From NCBI RefSeq assembly GCF_946886105.1, contig NZ_CAMPHV010000010.1, forward strand, positions 62,001 through 126,000: 64,000 nucleotides of DNA, written 5' to 3'. Shown here in pieces: positions 1 through 8,394 of the stretch. Each line of letters opens with the position of its first letter. Position 1 is the first letter of the stretch. The notes beneath the pieces are model-generated. The model was not told the DNA's origin, searched no databases, and was given only the letters and a program-made list of their open reading frames with translations. Both the position numbers and the translations under genes were made by a program. The DNA is from an uncultured Pseudomonas sp. GTDB taxonomy: Bacteria > Pseudomonadota > Gammaproteobacteria > Pseudomonadales > Pseudomonadaceae.

Positions 1-142
1 GCAGATTAAGGAACTGAGCCTGCGCGACTTCGAGCGAGACGAGGAAGATCGGGCCAGTTATCACAACGAGCAGCCGGATTACCAGAGTGCCCAGCGCGCC
101 TTCGAGAGCTACCAGGCTCGGCTCAAGGAAGGTTCCCGTTAG
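1..142 (+). CDS. C-terminal end of an unidentified protein (clipped by the window edge)
   Basis: An open frame enters from the left edge (first full codon at base 2) and stops at TAG 140-142. It encodes 46 residues rich in Glu, Asp, Arg, Gln and Tyr, ending KEGSR, with no membrane segment or recognisable motif. The downstream type III chaperone starts 66 bases later on the same strand, so this could be the tail of a secretion-related protein or a chaperone client, but the fragment is too short to name. The stop and codon use support a real gene end; the function is unknown. Confidence 0.5.
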   Translation, partial: QIKELSLRDFERDEEDRASYHNEQPDYQSAQRAFESYQARLKEGSR

Positions 143-208
143 CGGTGAGCGACAACATTTCTTCGACTACCGCTCGATACTCGCGGCACCTGCCGGCAAG
201 GAACGATC

Positions 209-601
209 ATGAATGACCTGTTTATCAAAAACCTGTTCGCCGATGTGATGAAGAGAATGCAGCTGGATACCGAGGGGCTGCCGGCAAGCCATGAGTACTC
301 GTTGATGATCGATGAACAATATCCCGTGCTGCTGCGCTATGACGCGCCCACCGAGAGGGTCATGCTGATCGGCTCGCTGGATACGCAGGCGGCTCAGGAT
401 CCCGGCGCGCTACGCACGCGTATCCTGCGCGCGGGCCTCAATCCGCTGCGCACCGGTGGCCCCGGCGTGGGCCTCGATGAAGAGTCGGGCTTGTACTTTT
501 CCTATGTCACATTGTCCCGCATGAGTGCGAGCGCCGATTCGATATGCAGGGAGATGATCGCGCTGGTGGAGTGGGGGAAGAAATTGGTGGCAGGGCAATA
601 G
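209..601 (+). CDS. CesT/Tir-type type III secretion chaperone
   Basis: A 130-residue small acidic protein that resembles class I type III secretion chaperones of the CesT family: an N-terminal amphipathic helix (LFADVMKRMQL), a strand-rich middle where DEQYPVLLRYD and RVMLIGSL fit the usual pattern, and a C-terminal helix (ADSICREMIALVEWGKKL). Such proteins dimerise in the cytoplasm and keep one effector or translocator partly unfolded for export. AAGGA lies 7 bases before the ATG. No other type III gene is visible here, so it is an orphan or the edge of a cluster lying to the left. The family call is by pattern only. Confidence 0.65.
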   Translation: MNDLFIKNLFADVMKRMQLDTEGLPASHEYSLMIDEQYPVLLRYDAPTERVMLIGSLDTQAAQDPGALRTRILRAGLNPLRTGGPGVGLDEESGLYFSYVTLSRMSASADSICREMIALVEWGKKLVAGQ

Positions 602-602
602 C

Positions 603-649
603 CGGCCGTTGAAAACTACCTGCGTTGGCCCTCTTGCTAAAAGAGAGGG
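603..649. repeat. Half copy of the CCGTTGAAAA palindromic repeat
   Basis: About 47 bases nearly identical to the left half of the element at 43677-43778, including the internal short hairpin (ccctctt / aagaggg). The right half (tttttcaacggcct) is missing and is replaced by the kinase remnant that follows. It begins just after the chaperone stop codon. Confidence 0.75.
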
Positions 650-670
650 TCGGTTCGCGAAGCGGACGCC

Positions 671-841
671 ATGAGTCGAAGCCTGTCGCATATCTTCGCG
701 CCGTTCGCGCACGCGCAGGATGGCGATAACCATACAGGGTCGGGTATTGGCCTCGTCGCGATGCGGGAATTGGTCATGGCCCATGCTGGGGAGGTGCTCG
801 CAAGCCGCGCGGATATTGGACGGGGCCTTGGCGGCCGTCTG
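671..841 (+). pseudogene. Remnant of a sensor histidine kinase ATPase domain
   Basis: Translation from 671 gives HIFAPFAHAQDGD, then HTGSGIGL and VMAHAGEVLASRADIGRG. This is the pattern of the F box, G2 box and tail of a HATPase_c domain (typically iFepF, GtGlGLa, HgG). No dimerisation or sensor region precedes it: the sequence upstream is the half repeat. The homology fades near 841, where the frame runs into the end of the convergent binding-protein gene. It is best read as the decayed 3' end of a kinase gene, not an expressed protein. Confidence 0.6.
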
Positions 842-1579
842 TTATTGCAGGCCGTATTTGGCTTTCATCGCCCGGACTTCAGCGGCGTTGCTGCGCAGGA
901 AATCGTTGAAGGCGTCGAGCACCGCCGGGTGGCGGATGCTCGATAGCTTGTAGGCGCCACGGGTATGCGGCAGGGTCTCGTCGAATACCAGGGCGCCGGG
1001 CTGGTCCAGCACTTTGTCCAGTTGGTAGCGGCCCACATCGATATTCATGTAGACGCCATCCACCCTGCGACTGATGCCTTGCAGCAAGGACTGTTTGAAG
1101 GTGGTGACCTCGATCACCCGGAGTTTTCCCCGTGCGATGGCATCCAGGTAGTCCCAGGGGGTAAAGCCGCGCACGGTGCCCAGGTTGTTCAGGTGCTCGG
1201 CGCCTTTTCCGCGGTTTGTCGGCAGCAGCAATACGCCGTCGATATAGCTCGCCACCGGGGCGGAATAGTGGACGTTCAGGCCCTGCCGTTTGCTCGCTTG
1301 CCAATTGGCGTTGTCCGGGTATTTGAAGTCCAGCTCGCCGGCAAAAAAGCTTTTGTAGAGACGCGCCACCGGCAGCGGCCGATAGTCGAAACGGTAGCCT
1401 TGGCTATGGGCGAAGGCATCCAGCACGTCGCGGGCGAAACCGCTGAACTCGCCGTCCGCATTGCTGTAATGCGGGTAATAATTCAGCGCTTCCACCCCGA
1501 CCACGTAGGTGGGGCCGGCCGATGCCTGATTCCAGGCCGTCGACATCAGCACAGCAGCGATGAATAGGCGTCTCATCAT
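842..1579 (-). CDS. Periplasmic substrate-binding protein, family 3 type
   Basis: 245 residues with a signal peptide of about 21 residues (MRRLFIAAVLMSTAW then cleavage near ASAG). The mature part looks like the SBP_bac_3 fold of polar amino acid binders and stand-alone sensors: YYPHYSNADGEFSGFARDVLDAF near the N terminus, then a segment like the hinge and second lobe, ending in a helix (VRAMKAKYGLQ). No ABC permease or ATPase is adjacent, so it may be a solitary binder or a relic of a receptor kinase system, which fits the kinase remnant beside it. Two ATG codons lie in tandem; GGGAAGAG abuts the first, so the second (1576) is equally possible. Confidence 0.75.
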   Translation of the reverse strand: MMRRLFIAAVLMSTAWNQASAGPTYVVGVEALNYYPHYSNADGEFSGFARDVLDAFAHSQGYRFDYRPLPVARLYKSFFAGELDFKYPDNANWQASKRQGLNVHYSAPVASYIDGVLLLPTNRGKGAEHLNNLGTVRGFTPWDYLDAIARGKLRVIEVTTFKQSLLQGISRRVDGVYMNIDVGRYQLDKVLDQPGALVFDETLPHTRGAYKLSSIRHPAVLDAFNDFLRSNAAEVRAMKAKYGLQ

Positions 1580-1872
1580 CTCTTCCCGGCGATTTTTCTT
1601 ACCCCTTCAGCGTAGAAGAGATTGTGCGCCGGTGGCGTCGATGTAAGCCTCTGGCGCAAGGCACTGGGCGGTCCCAGATGCCGAGTGTGCCTGTCGTTCG
1701 GCTTTGGCCGGATGAGGTCCGCTCATCTTTTTCGAGGAACTCTCCCTTGTCGAATGGCCTCGCAATTTAGTGAGCGTTCAAGCCGATTCACACAATCGTC
1801 TCTGAGCTTGTGCGTCCGTTGGCTGGCTGCCCCGTTGCAGCCGTGTTGGATATTCAGAGAGGAGAGATACCG

Positions 1873-2547
1873 ATGAACACATTCAAAAAGTATCTATTCG
1901 CCGCTGCCATGCTTCCCGCTCTCGCCGCGCCGGCATTGGCCGCTGAAACGGATACGCAGGATTCGCAAAACGCGGCCCAGCCCTACAGCAAACCGGATAA
2001 CAGTTTCATCAGCATCAACGGCACCGTGACCTCGGCCGGGCCGGATACCTTCGTGCTCGACTATGGCGAAGGCGTGATCACCGTGGAAATGGACGACTGG
2101 GACTGGTACCGGGAGGGTTACAAGTTGCTCAACGGCGACAACGTAACGGTATATGGCCGAATCGACGACGACTTGTTCGAAGTGGCAAAAATCGAAGCCG
2201 ATAGCGTGTATGTGAAGGGACTGAACAGTTTCTTCTTCGCCAACGATGCCGATGAAGAAGATGTCGCCTTGGTCAACGTAGTGGCCGTTACGACCGCTAC
2301 GATTCAAGGCGAGGTCCAGGAAATAAACGGCCGGGAATTCACCGTGGATACCGGCACCGGTACCTTGCGCGTGGATACCTCGAGCATGCCCTACAACCCG
2401 CTCGACAAAGAGGGTTACCAGCAGGTCGAGAAGGGCGATCGGGTCAGCGTGGTCGGTGCGTTGACCCCGGGCTTCTTCTCGGAGCGGGAAATAAAGGCGG
2501 ATGCGGTGATGACACTGAGCCCGGATAAGGCCAAGCAGTCGAGCTGA
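1873..2547 (+). CDS. Secreted protein with two OB-fold-like (BOF/DUF5666-like) repeats
   Basis: 224 residues. The start at 1873 is preceded by GAGAGGAGAG; a longer in-frame extension lacks a ribosome site. A signal peptide (KKYLFAAAMLPALAAPALAAE) predicts periplasmic or extracellular location. The mature part holds two related modules: ISINGTVTSAGPDTFVLDYGEG with GDNVTVYGRID, then IQGEVQEINGREFTVDTGTG with GDRVSVVGAL. Each resembles one small beta-barrel of the bacterial OB-fold (YgiW/YdeI-like or DUF5666) group. These are secreted stress-associated proteins of mostly unknown ligand. It stands alone on its strand. Confidence 0.65.
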   Translation: MNTFKKYLFAAAMLPALAAPALAAETDTQDSQNAAQPYSKPDNSFISINGTVTSAGPDTFVLDYGEGVITVEMDDWDWYREGYKLLNGDNVTVYGRIDDDLFEVAKIEADSVYVKGLNSFFFANDADEEDVALVNVVAVTTATIQGEVQEINGREFTVDTGTGTLRVDTSSMPYNPLDKEGYQQVEKGDRVSVVGALTPGFFSEREIKADAVMTLSPDKAKQSS

Positions 2548-2563
2548 TTCGCACGCTTTGAGC

Positions 2564-2589
2564 GGGTGGCGCTGGAGCGGCGCCAGCCC
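2564..2589. terminator. Candidate bidirectional terminator hairpin
   Basis: A stem of GGG plus TGGCGC pairing with GCGCCA plus CCC, with one bulge, sits between two convergent gene ends (2547 and 2595). There is no clear T tract, so intrinsic termination is only a possibility. Confidence 0.35.
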
Positions 2590-2594
2590 CTTGG

Positions 2595-3296
2595 TCATTG
2601 CGCTGCCAGGTGGTTCTGCTGATGCAGCGGCGAGCGTGGGCCGGGCAGGATGCCTCTGTTGCCGCCGGGGCTCAGCAGGCGCTGGCTGGTGATGCCGGCG
2701 ACCTGATGACCGCGCTCGCTGAGGGTGTTGACGATCTGGTTGACCGCCGCGGTGATCAGCATGCCGATCAGGCCGCCGCCGGAGTTGTTCTGATTCTCCG
2801 CGGTGCTGGCGAAGGCGCTGCCTTCCCAGAGCAATTGACCGCTGCGCAGGTCGACGAGCTTGGCATTGGCGGCCACCGCGACTTCGCTGACGAGCACCTT
2901 GTAGCTGCTGCCGTATTGGCTGACCTCGATATAGAGCGCAGCGTCCGCGCCGAAGATTTCGTGCAGCTTGGCCGGTGGCGCCTGGTGCATGTCTTCGGGG
3001 TTGATCAGGCCGTTCTGCTTGAAGGTTTCGTCGACCAGGGCGACCGGCAGCACGTAGTAGCCCGCTTCGGCGAGCGGATGCGTCACTTGCGCGAGCATGC
3101 TGTAAGTCGCCTTGACGTCCGGCGAGGTGTTGACCGGCGGCAGCACCACGATCGAGGTCGGGTTGCTTTGCCGAAAGGCGCTGTAGTCATACGCCGGGGG
3201 CGGCGCGACGCAGCCGGTGAGCGCGCTGGCGAGTAGCAGCGCAAACAGCTTGGAAAGAGGCGGGAAAGGCATCATCGATAATCGGTCTCGGGTCAT
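2595..3296 (-). CDS. DUF799 (GNA1162-type) outer-membrane lipoprotein
   Basis: 233 residues from the ATG at 3296, which overlaps the upstream stop as ATGA; an internal ATG pair at 3275/3272 is an alternative start. The lipobox is LLLASALTGC. The mature part has SNPTSIVVLPPVNTSPDVKATYSMLAQVTHPLAEAGYYVLP and IFGADAALYIEV, the signature of DUF799/GNA1162. Family structures resemble TolB-type N domains. It is the last gene of a CsgG-like/DUF4810/DUF799 triad, suggesting all three act together at the outer membrane. The biochemical role is unknown. Confidence 0.8.
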   Translation of the reverse strand: MTRDRLSMMPFPPLSKLFALLLASALTGCVAPPPAYDYSAFRQSNPTSIVVLPPVNTSPDVKATYSMLAQVTHPLAEAGYYVLPVALVDETFKQNGLINPEDMHQAPPAKLHEIFGADAALYIEVSQYGSSYKVLVSEVAVAANAKLVDLRSGQLLWEGSAFASTAENQNNSGGGLIGMLITAAVNQIVNTLSERGHQVAGITSQRLLSPGGNRGILPGPRSPLHQQNHLAAQ

Positions 3297-3658
3297 TTCG
3301 CGGCGTTGCGCAGAAGAAAGTCCATGTAGGGCGCGGACTCCGGGAATAGCGCTTTTTCGGTTTCGAATTGCTGGCGCACCTGATCGGCCTTGCCTACTTG
3401 TGCGTAGAGCATGCCCAGGTGCGCATGGAAGCCGGGGGCGGGCGTGTGGTCGCGACTGCGGGCCTCTTGCAGGCTGGCCTCCAGCGCGGCGATCTGTTGT
3501 GTCGGGTCGCTGGTTTCGCCGGTGAAATGGGCGTAGACCTGCTCCTGATAACCGCTCCAGTGGTAAAGCGGCCGCGGTTGATTGGCGCAACCGCCGAGCC
3601 CGACCGCCATGACCAGCAGCGCCAGGAGCGCGCTGGGTTTCAAGCAAACTGCATTCAT
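3293..3658 (-). CDS. DUF4810 lipoprotein
   Basis: 121 residues from the ATG at 3658, chosen because GAAGGAAG precedes it and because it gives a compact lipoprotein signal (LLVMAVGLGGC). A longer start at 3682 would overlap the previous stop as ATGA. The mature protein begins with YHWSGYQEQVYAHF and holds a TPR-like helix pair (HLGMLYAQVGKADQVRQQFETEK), matching DUF4810. It sits between the CsgG-like and DUF799 genes with almost no gaps, so the three are very likely translated from one message and assemble together. Function is not established. Confidence 0.8.
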   Translation of the reverse strand: MNAVCLKPSALLALLVMAVGLGGCANQPRPLYHWSGYQEQVYAHFTGETSDPTQQIAALEASLQEARSRDHTPAPGFHAHLGMLYAQVGKADQVRQQFETEKALFPESAPYMDFLLRNAAK

Positions 3659-3678
3659 CCGGATACTTCCTTCGCTGC

Positions 3679-4350
3679 TCATTTCGCCGGGTGCCAGGCA
3701 CCGCTGTCGACGCCGCTTACCAGCTTGTTCACCGCTTCGCGGATCGCCAGGTCGAGGACCTTGCCGTTCAGGGTCGAGTCGTAGCTGGCGGTGCCGCCGA
3801 AGCCGATCACTTCGCGGTTGGAAAGGCTGTACTCGCCTGCGCCCTGAGCCGAATAGACCACCTCGGAGGTGCGCACATCGACGATATTGAGGCTGACCTT
3901 GGCATAGGCGATTTGCTCTTTGCCGCGGCCGAGGATGCCGAATAGCTGATGGTCGCCGACCACCTTGCGGCCGAACTCGGTGACATCGCCGGTCACCACG
4001 AAGTCGGCACCGCGCAATTGCTGGGTTTTTTTCGCGATCTGGCTTTCCTGCTGGATCTCCGCCAGGTTGTCGCGATCCAGCACGTTGAAGCGGTTGGATT
4101 GTTGCAAGTGGGTGATCAGCAGGGTTTTCGCCTGGCCGCCGAGGCGGTCGACGCCATCGGAAAACAGCCCGCGCATATAGCTGGAGCGGTTATCGAACTT
4201 ACCCACCGCGATCGGATTGCGTGGCCCTTGATAGTTGCTGTTGGCGGATGCCACCTGAGGCACTTCCAGGGTGCGCGACTGTTCGGTGGCGCAGCCGCTG
4301 AGCAGGCCCAGTAGGCCGAGCAGGCTGAGGGCGCGGATTGCTGTTCTCAT
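3679..4350 (-). CDS. CsgG/HfaB-like outer-membrane lipoprotein
   Basis: 223 residues starting at 4350, where a lipoprotein signal (LLGLLGLLSGC) begins; the upstream extension has no signal and poor support. The mature sequence (NPIAVGKFDNRSSY, TLLITHLQQSNRFNVLDRDNLAEI, GADFVVTGDVTEFGR, VDVRTSEVVYSAQGAGEYS) follows the CsgG family. CsgG itself forms the nonameric curli secretion pore, but no curlin, CsgE or CsgF gene is near, so curli export is not implied. As first gene of the triad it may form a pore or periplasmic scaffold for the two small lipoproteins that follow. Confidence 0.85.
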   Translation of the reverse strand: MRTAIRALSLLGLLGLLSGCATEQSRTLEVPQVASANSNYQGPRNPIAVGKFDNRSSYMRGLFSDGVDRLGGQAKTLLITHLQQSNRFNVLDRDNLAEIQQESQIAKKTQQLRGADFVVTGDVTEFGRKVVGDHQLFGILGRGKEQIAYAKVSLNIVDVRTSEVVYSAQGAGEYSLSNREVIGFGGTASYDSTLNGKVLDLAIREAVNKLVSGVDSGAWHPAK

Positions 4351-4775
4351 AATGTTGTTCTCGTTGGCAGGGGCTTGAGCTGGAGTGGTAATCGCCCAGC
4401 GACCGGTGCTGGCTTGCACATGGGCGGGCGAGGCGCCGAGTGTCGGCGCGGGGTGGCTTGGTGCATCCATGACCAGATAATCCTTGGGGGCCGGCAGGTG
4501 GGAGCCGGATTCGATGCGCGGCTGGCCTATCGCCAGCGCCGGCGCAGTCTACAAATAATGCGCTCCGCTGGCCAGGGCGGAAAGGCTGCGCAAGGGCGCG
4601 TCCCCCGGCGCCGCCATGTGCCGCTGGTCGCTCCAGTTCACGTAAGCCGACCGACGGCTATGCTTCTTCTCAATATCCGCAACGGAGTGCCGATAGTTTA
4701 AAAACAATCAATCTTGAAATTTGTATACACTTGTGTGTCCAATAATTTGCCTGATTACTCTACAAAGGTGGCCCC
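4351..4775. other. Divergent intergenic region between the lipoprotein triad and a chemoreceptor
   Basis: 425 bases with no convincing gene. The left part should hold the promoter of the CsgG-like operon, which I could not place. The right part turns AT-rich from about 4690 and holds the FliA-like promoter and the leader of the chemoreceptor. Confidence 0.6.
4670..4696 (+). promoter_or_regulatory. FliA (sigma-28)-like promoter of the chemoreceptor
   Basis: TCAA at 4670-4673, then exactly 15 bases, then GCCGATAG at 4689-4696. The sigma-28 consensus is TAAA-N15-GCCGATAA, so this matches 3 of 4 and 7 of 8 bases with ideal spacing. Transcription would start near 4704, giving a leader of about 70 bases before the chemoreceptor ATG. 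Chemoreceptors are classic FliA targets. Confidence 0.6.
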
Positions 4776-6707
4776 ATGCGCTTGTGGAAACGTAGCATTC
4801 AGTGGCAGCTGATCCTCAGCATGGGGGCGGCGTTGCTCGCCAGTATCCTGATCGTGGTGGCCATCTATTCGGCGGTGGTCAACCGTCTGACCGATCGCTA
4901 TCTGCTGCAGGAAGCGTTGCCGGCCAGCATTCTGGCAATTCGCAACGACCTGGAGCGGGTGCTGGCCGAGCCGCTGACCGCCGCCCGCGGCATCGCCGAA
5001 AACACCATGGTGCTCGATTGGCTGGCGCAGGGCGAAGACGCCGCGCAGCAGTCCGCGTTCGCGCGCTATCTGGCCGGTGTGCAGAGCCAGCAGAAGGCGC
5101 TTACGACCTTTATCGTGGCGGCCGATAGCGGTAATTACTTCACCGGCAAGGGCCTGGATCGCACCCTGACCCGCGGCCCGGCGGACAATGCCTGGTTCTA
5201 TGGCTTTCTCGACAGCGGCAAGCAGCGCTCGCTGGATATCGATATCGACGCCACCACGCGTCAGCCGACGCTGTTCATCAATCAGCAGCTGTCTGCCGGC
5301 GGCAAGGTGCTCGGCGTCGCGGGGCTGGGTTTCAGCCTGAGCGGCATGTCCGATCTGGTCAGCAATTTCCGTTTCGGCGAACAGGGGCGGATCTATCTGG
5401 TCAGTGCCGACGGCCGGGTCAAGGTGCATCCTGATTCGGCGCTCAACGACCAGCGCGAGCTGCGTGAGCTGGTCGGCGATCAGGCCGCCCGGGAGTTGCT
5501 CAAGGACGCTGCCGCGGTGCAACGCTTCAACCGCGATGGCGAGGATTTTCTGGCCTTGTCGCAACCGCTGCCCGCCTTGGGCTGGCTGCTGGTCAGCGAG
5601 GTGCCGGAGGCGGAAATCTACGGCGAGGCGCGTCAAGCCCTGTTGATGACCACCTTGATTGGCGTGGCCGTGGCGTTGCTGTTCCTCGGTTTGGTGGTGC
5701 TGTTGGCGCGCGGCCTGGTGCGGCCGATTCGTCAGGTGACCAAGGCCCTGGTGGAAATTGGCGGCGGTGGCGGCGACCTGACGCGCCGTCTGGACGAGTC
5801 GCGGGCCGACGAACTGGGCGATCTGTCGCGGGGCTTCAACGCCTTTATCGGCAGCCAGCGCAGCTTGATCAGCGATGTCCTGGCCACCAGCGAGCGCTTG
5901 CGCAGCGCGGTCAAACAGGTCGGTCAGGTGGTGGAGAACACCGCCGGGCGTTCGGGCCAGCAGCAGGAAATGACCGACATGGTGGCCACCGCGGTGCATG
6001 AGATGGGCCTGACCGTGCAGGAGATCGCGCGCAACGCCAACAACGCCGCGCAGGCTTCGCGCAGCGCTCGCGACGAAGCCCAGCAGGCGCGCCAGGTGGT
6101 CGGTCAATCGATCACCCATATCGAAAAAATGTCCACCGACATCGGCGGCGCGGCGGCGGCTGTCAGCCAATTGGCGCATCAGGTGGGTTCCATCGATCAG
6201 GTACTGGCGGTGATCCGCGGTATTTCCGAACAAACCAACCTGCTGGCGCTCAACGCCGCCATCGAAGCGGCGCGGGCCGGGGAAATGGGCCGCGGTTTTG
6301 CCGTGGTCGCCGACGAGGTACGCACCCTGGCCAGCCGCACCCAGGCCTCCACCGACGAGATCCAGCAGATGATCGCCGGCTTGAAGCAGGGCGCGGAAAC
6401 CGCGGTCAGCTCCATGCACGCCGGCCAGGCCGCAACCGGCACCGGCGTCGAGGCCAGCCAGCGCACCGGGCAGTCGTTGAGCGCGATCACCGAGCAGGTC
6501 GAGCAGATCAGCGACATGAACACCCAGGTGGCGGCGGCGACCGAGGAGCAGAGTTCGGTGACCGAGGAAATCAACCGCAACGTGCAAGGCATCGCCGACC
6601 TGGCCCACGCCACCGCCGATGAGGCGCGCAGCTGCCGCGAAGACTGCCAGACCCTGCGCGGCCTGGCCGACGACCTGGCCAAGCAGATGGGCAACTTCCG
6701 TCTTTGA
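4776..6707 (+). CDS. Methyl-accepting chemotaxis protein with a Cache-type sensor
   Basis: 643 residues. AAGGTGG lies 5 bases before the ATG. There is a membrane helix at about 11-33, a periplasmic region to about 285 with Cache-type features ([23 protein letters not shown]-like and [13 protein letters not shown]), a second helix at about 290-312, a HAMP domain ([24 protein letters not shown]) and a signalling domain with the conserved hairpin [19 protein letters not shown]. It reports a small-molecule ligand to CheA/CheW at the cell pole. The ligand cannot be read from sequence. No che genes are adjacent, as is usual for scattered Pseudomonas receptors. Confidence 0.93.
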   Translation: MRLWKRSIQWQLILSMGAALLASILIVVAIYSAVVNRLTDRYLLQEALPASILAIRNDLERVLAEPLTAARGIAENTMVLDWLAQGEDAAQQSAFARYLAGVQSQQKALTTFIVAADSGNYFTGKGLDRTLTRGPADNAWFYGFLDSGKQRSLDIDIDATTRQPTLFINQQLSAGGKVLGVAGLGFSLSGMSDLVSNFRFGEQGRIYLVSADGRVKVHPDSALNDQRELRELVGDQAARELLKDAAAVQRFNRDGEDFLALSQPLPALGWLLVSEVPEAEIYGEARQALLMTTLIGVAVALLFLGLVVLLARGLVRPIRQVTKALVEIGGGGGDLTRRLDESRADELGDLSRGFNAFIGSQRSLISDVLATSERLRSAVKQVGQVVENTAGRSGQQQEMTDMVATAVHEMGLTVQEIARNANNAAQASRSARDEAQQARQVVGQSITHIEKMSTDIGGAAAAVSQLAHQVGSIDQVLAVIRGISEQTNLLALNAAIEAARAGEMGRGFAVVADEVRTLASRTQASTDEIQQMIAGLKQGAETAVSSMHAGQAATGTGVEASQRTGQSLSAITEQVEQISDMNTQVAAATEEQSSVTEEINRNVQGIADLAHATADEARSCREDCQTLRGLADDLAKQMGNFRL

Positions 6708-6727
6708 CCGCTACCGTAGGCCATTTC

Positions 6728-6813
6728 GTAGCCCGAATAAGCGCCAGCGCAATCCGGGAGCGGTTTCCCCGAGCGGGAGCTTCCCGGATTGCGCCAAGGC
6801 TTATCCGGGCTAC
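6728..6813. repeat. Palindromic repeat of the GTAGCCCG type
   Basis: Long inverted repeat: gtagcccgaataagcgccag pairs with a right arm ending cttatccgggctac. It lies between convergent genes (6707 and 6836). The same family occurs at 12129, 12206, 16426, 16462, 36909, 42413 and 53524. Confidence 0.85.
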
Positions 6814-6835
6814 AGGCGGGCTGAGCTGTTGATGC

Positions 6836-7972
6836 TTAATCGGCCGCCAGCACCAGGCGGTTACGCCCGGTTTTCTTGGCGGTATACAGCGCATCGTCGA
6901 CACGTTTGAACAGGGCTTCCGGGCCCGCGTCGCGTTGCGGGTCGAAGCAGCCGACGCCAATGCTGGCGCTGACCGACAGGCTGCTGCCCGGAACTGCGAG
7001 CGGGTGCGCGGCGAGGTCGGCGATAAAGCTCTCGGCCAGGCGGCGCGCTTGTTCCAGCGCGGTATTGGGCATCAGCACGCCGAACTCCTCGCCGCCCAAG
7101 CGCAACAGGGTGTCGCTGTCGCGGCGGAACACATGGCGCATGCGTGCGGCGAATGCGCTGAGGTAGGCGTCGCCGCAGGCATGGCCGAACTCATCGTTGA
7201 TCCGCTTGAAAAAGTCGATGTCCAGCAACACCAGCGACAGCGGGGCGGAGTGCTGTTGCGCATTGTCGACCAGCGCGGGGAACAGCGTATTGAACTCATA
7301 GCGATTACCCAGTTGCGTCAGGCTGTCGGTGCGGCTGAGGTGCTCCAGGCTGGCCTGCTGCTCGAGCAGCTTCAGCTCCAGCGCCAGGGTGTTGCGGTAT
7401 TCGCGGTGGCTGCGGTTGAGCACCAGCAGCAAGTAGCTGAGGTAGAACGCGAGTGTGGTCAGCGGGCCGAGGCGCTCATACCAATCCAGGCCCAAGGCGA
7501 ACAGCCCCGGCAGATACAGCAGGGCCACGGTCAGCATGGCGCGCTTTTTATCCATGCTGAAGTTGTATGCCATCGCCGTGCTGAAGGCGATGGTGCTCAG
7601 GGTGGCGACCAGCCAGGAGTCGCTGAAGGCCGGGTTGTACAGCACCCAGGCGTGCAATAAGCCCCAGCACAAGCCGGTGAGCGCGATCAGGCACCAATGG
7701 CGGTTAAGCCAGCGGCGCAACGACAGGTCATCGGTTTCGTCGGGTAACCGATGGCGCAAGCGCAGGGCCAATAACGCCGTGAACACCAGGCTTGCGCCAA
7801 CCCCGAGCGGCATCTGCTCGGCAGGCGCACCGCTGAACAGCCAGGTGAGGATCCAGGCTGCCAGGTAATAGACCCCGCCGAGACGCGTGCGCGTACGCGT
7901 GTCCTGCGCTTCGCGCCACAGGGCGAAGGCCTCGGTTGTATGGGGGATCTTGTTATAAGGCATGGCGGCCAT
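6836..7972 (-). CDS. Membrane-bound diguanylate cyclase (GGDEF)
   Basis: 378 residues. Six or so hydrophobic helices span about 33-185, with no extracytoplasmic sensor domain, then a short coiled linker and a GGDEF domain from about 212. The catalytic motif is GGEEF (293-297), the substrate motif DIDFFKRIND is present, and an intact product-inhibition site RDSD lies five residues before GGEEF. It should make c-di-GMP from two GTP and be subject to feedback inhibition. It stands alone; the second ATG at 7963 is an alternative start and neither has a good ribosome site. Confidence 0.92.
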   Translation of the reverse strand: MAAMPYNKIPHTTEAFALWREAQDTRTRTRLGGVYYLAAWILTWLFSGAPAEQMPLGVGASLVFTALLALRLRHRLPDETDDLSLRRWLNRHWCLIALTGLCWGLLHAWVLYNPAFSDSWLVATLSTIAFSTAMAYNFSMDKKRAMLTVALLYLPGLFALGLDWYERLGPLTTLAFYLSYLLLVLNRSHREYRNTLALELKLLEQQASLEHLSRTDSLTQLGNRYEFNTLFPALVDNAQQHSAPLSLVLLDIDFFKRINDEFGHACGDAYLSAFAARMRHVFRRDSDTLLRLGGEEFGVLMPNTALEQARRLAESFIADLAAHPLAVPGSSLSVSASIGVGCFDPQRDAGPEALFKRVDDALYTAKKTGRNRLVLAAD

Positions 7973-8032
7973 CGCGGCGGACTACAGCGTGCAGACTACT
8001 GTGATCGAAGCAGGAAAGCTTGCCAATAGCCA

Positions 8033-8380
8033 CTATTGCAGTTGCCGCTCCGCCGCTGCCGCGCAGCCGCAACACAGCACCGTGGCCGGGTCGGCCTGCA
8101 AGCGTGCGAGCGGGATGGCTTCGCCGCATTGGCTGCAGTAGCCGTAGTCGCCACTATCCAAGCGCCGCAAGGCGCGGCGCAGGCGTTCGCGCTCTACGCG
8201 GTTACGCGTGTGGCTGGCGTCGAGCATGGCTTGCTGCTGCAGGGCATCCATGTGTGACAGGCGGCCGGCCTTGGCCTGATCCAGTTCGACTTTGCTCTCG
8301 CGGGCGGGCTGCTCTTCGCCGAGCCGTTGCTGCTCGGCCAGGCGCTGCTCCAGCAGGCGACGAAAGTAGTCGAAATCCAT
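8033..8380 (-). CDS. DksA/TraR-type zinc-finger protein
   Basis: 115 residues: an N-terminal coiled coil (DYFRRLLEQRLAEQQRLGEE) and a C-terminal zinc finger with YCSQCGEAI and LCCGC, where four cysteines can bind zinc. It is shorter than DksA (about 150) and lacks the DxxDxA coiled-coil tip I would expect of true DksA, so it is a TraR/DksA-like protein whose action on RNA polymerase is uncertain. It follows the UspA gene by 14 bases and so is the third gene of a sulP-usp operon. Confidence 0.85.
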   Translation of the reverse strand: MDFDYFRRLLEQRLAEQQRLGEEQPARESKVELDQAKAGRLSHMDALQQQAMLDASHTRNRVERERLRRALRRLDSGDYGYCSQCGEAIPLARLQADPATVLCCGCAAAAERQLQ

Positions 8381-8394
8381 TTCCTCGCTCCGCT

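Noticed and set aside
3679..4350. A curli secretion system
   Set aside because: Only a CsgG-like protein is present. CsgA, CsgB, CsgE and CsgF are absent, and the DUF4810/DUF799 partners indicate a different complex.
4755..6608. A 617-codon open frame opposite the first chemoreceptor
   Set aside because: The plus-strand frame has membrane helices, HAMP and the MCP hairpin. The minus frame is His/Gln/Ala-rich with no family resemblance.
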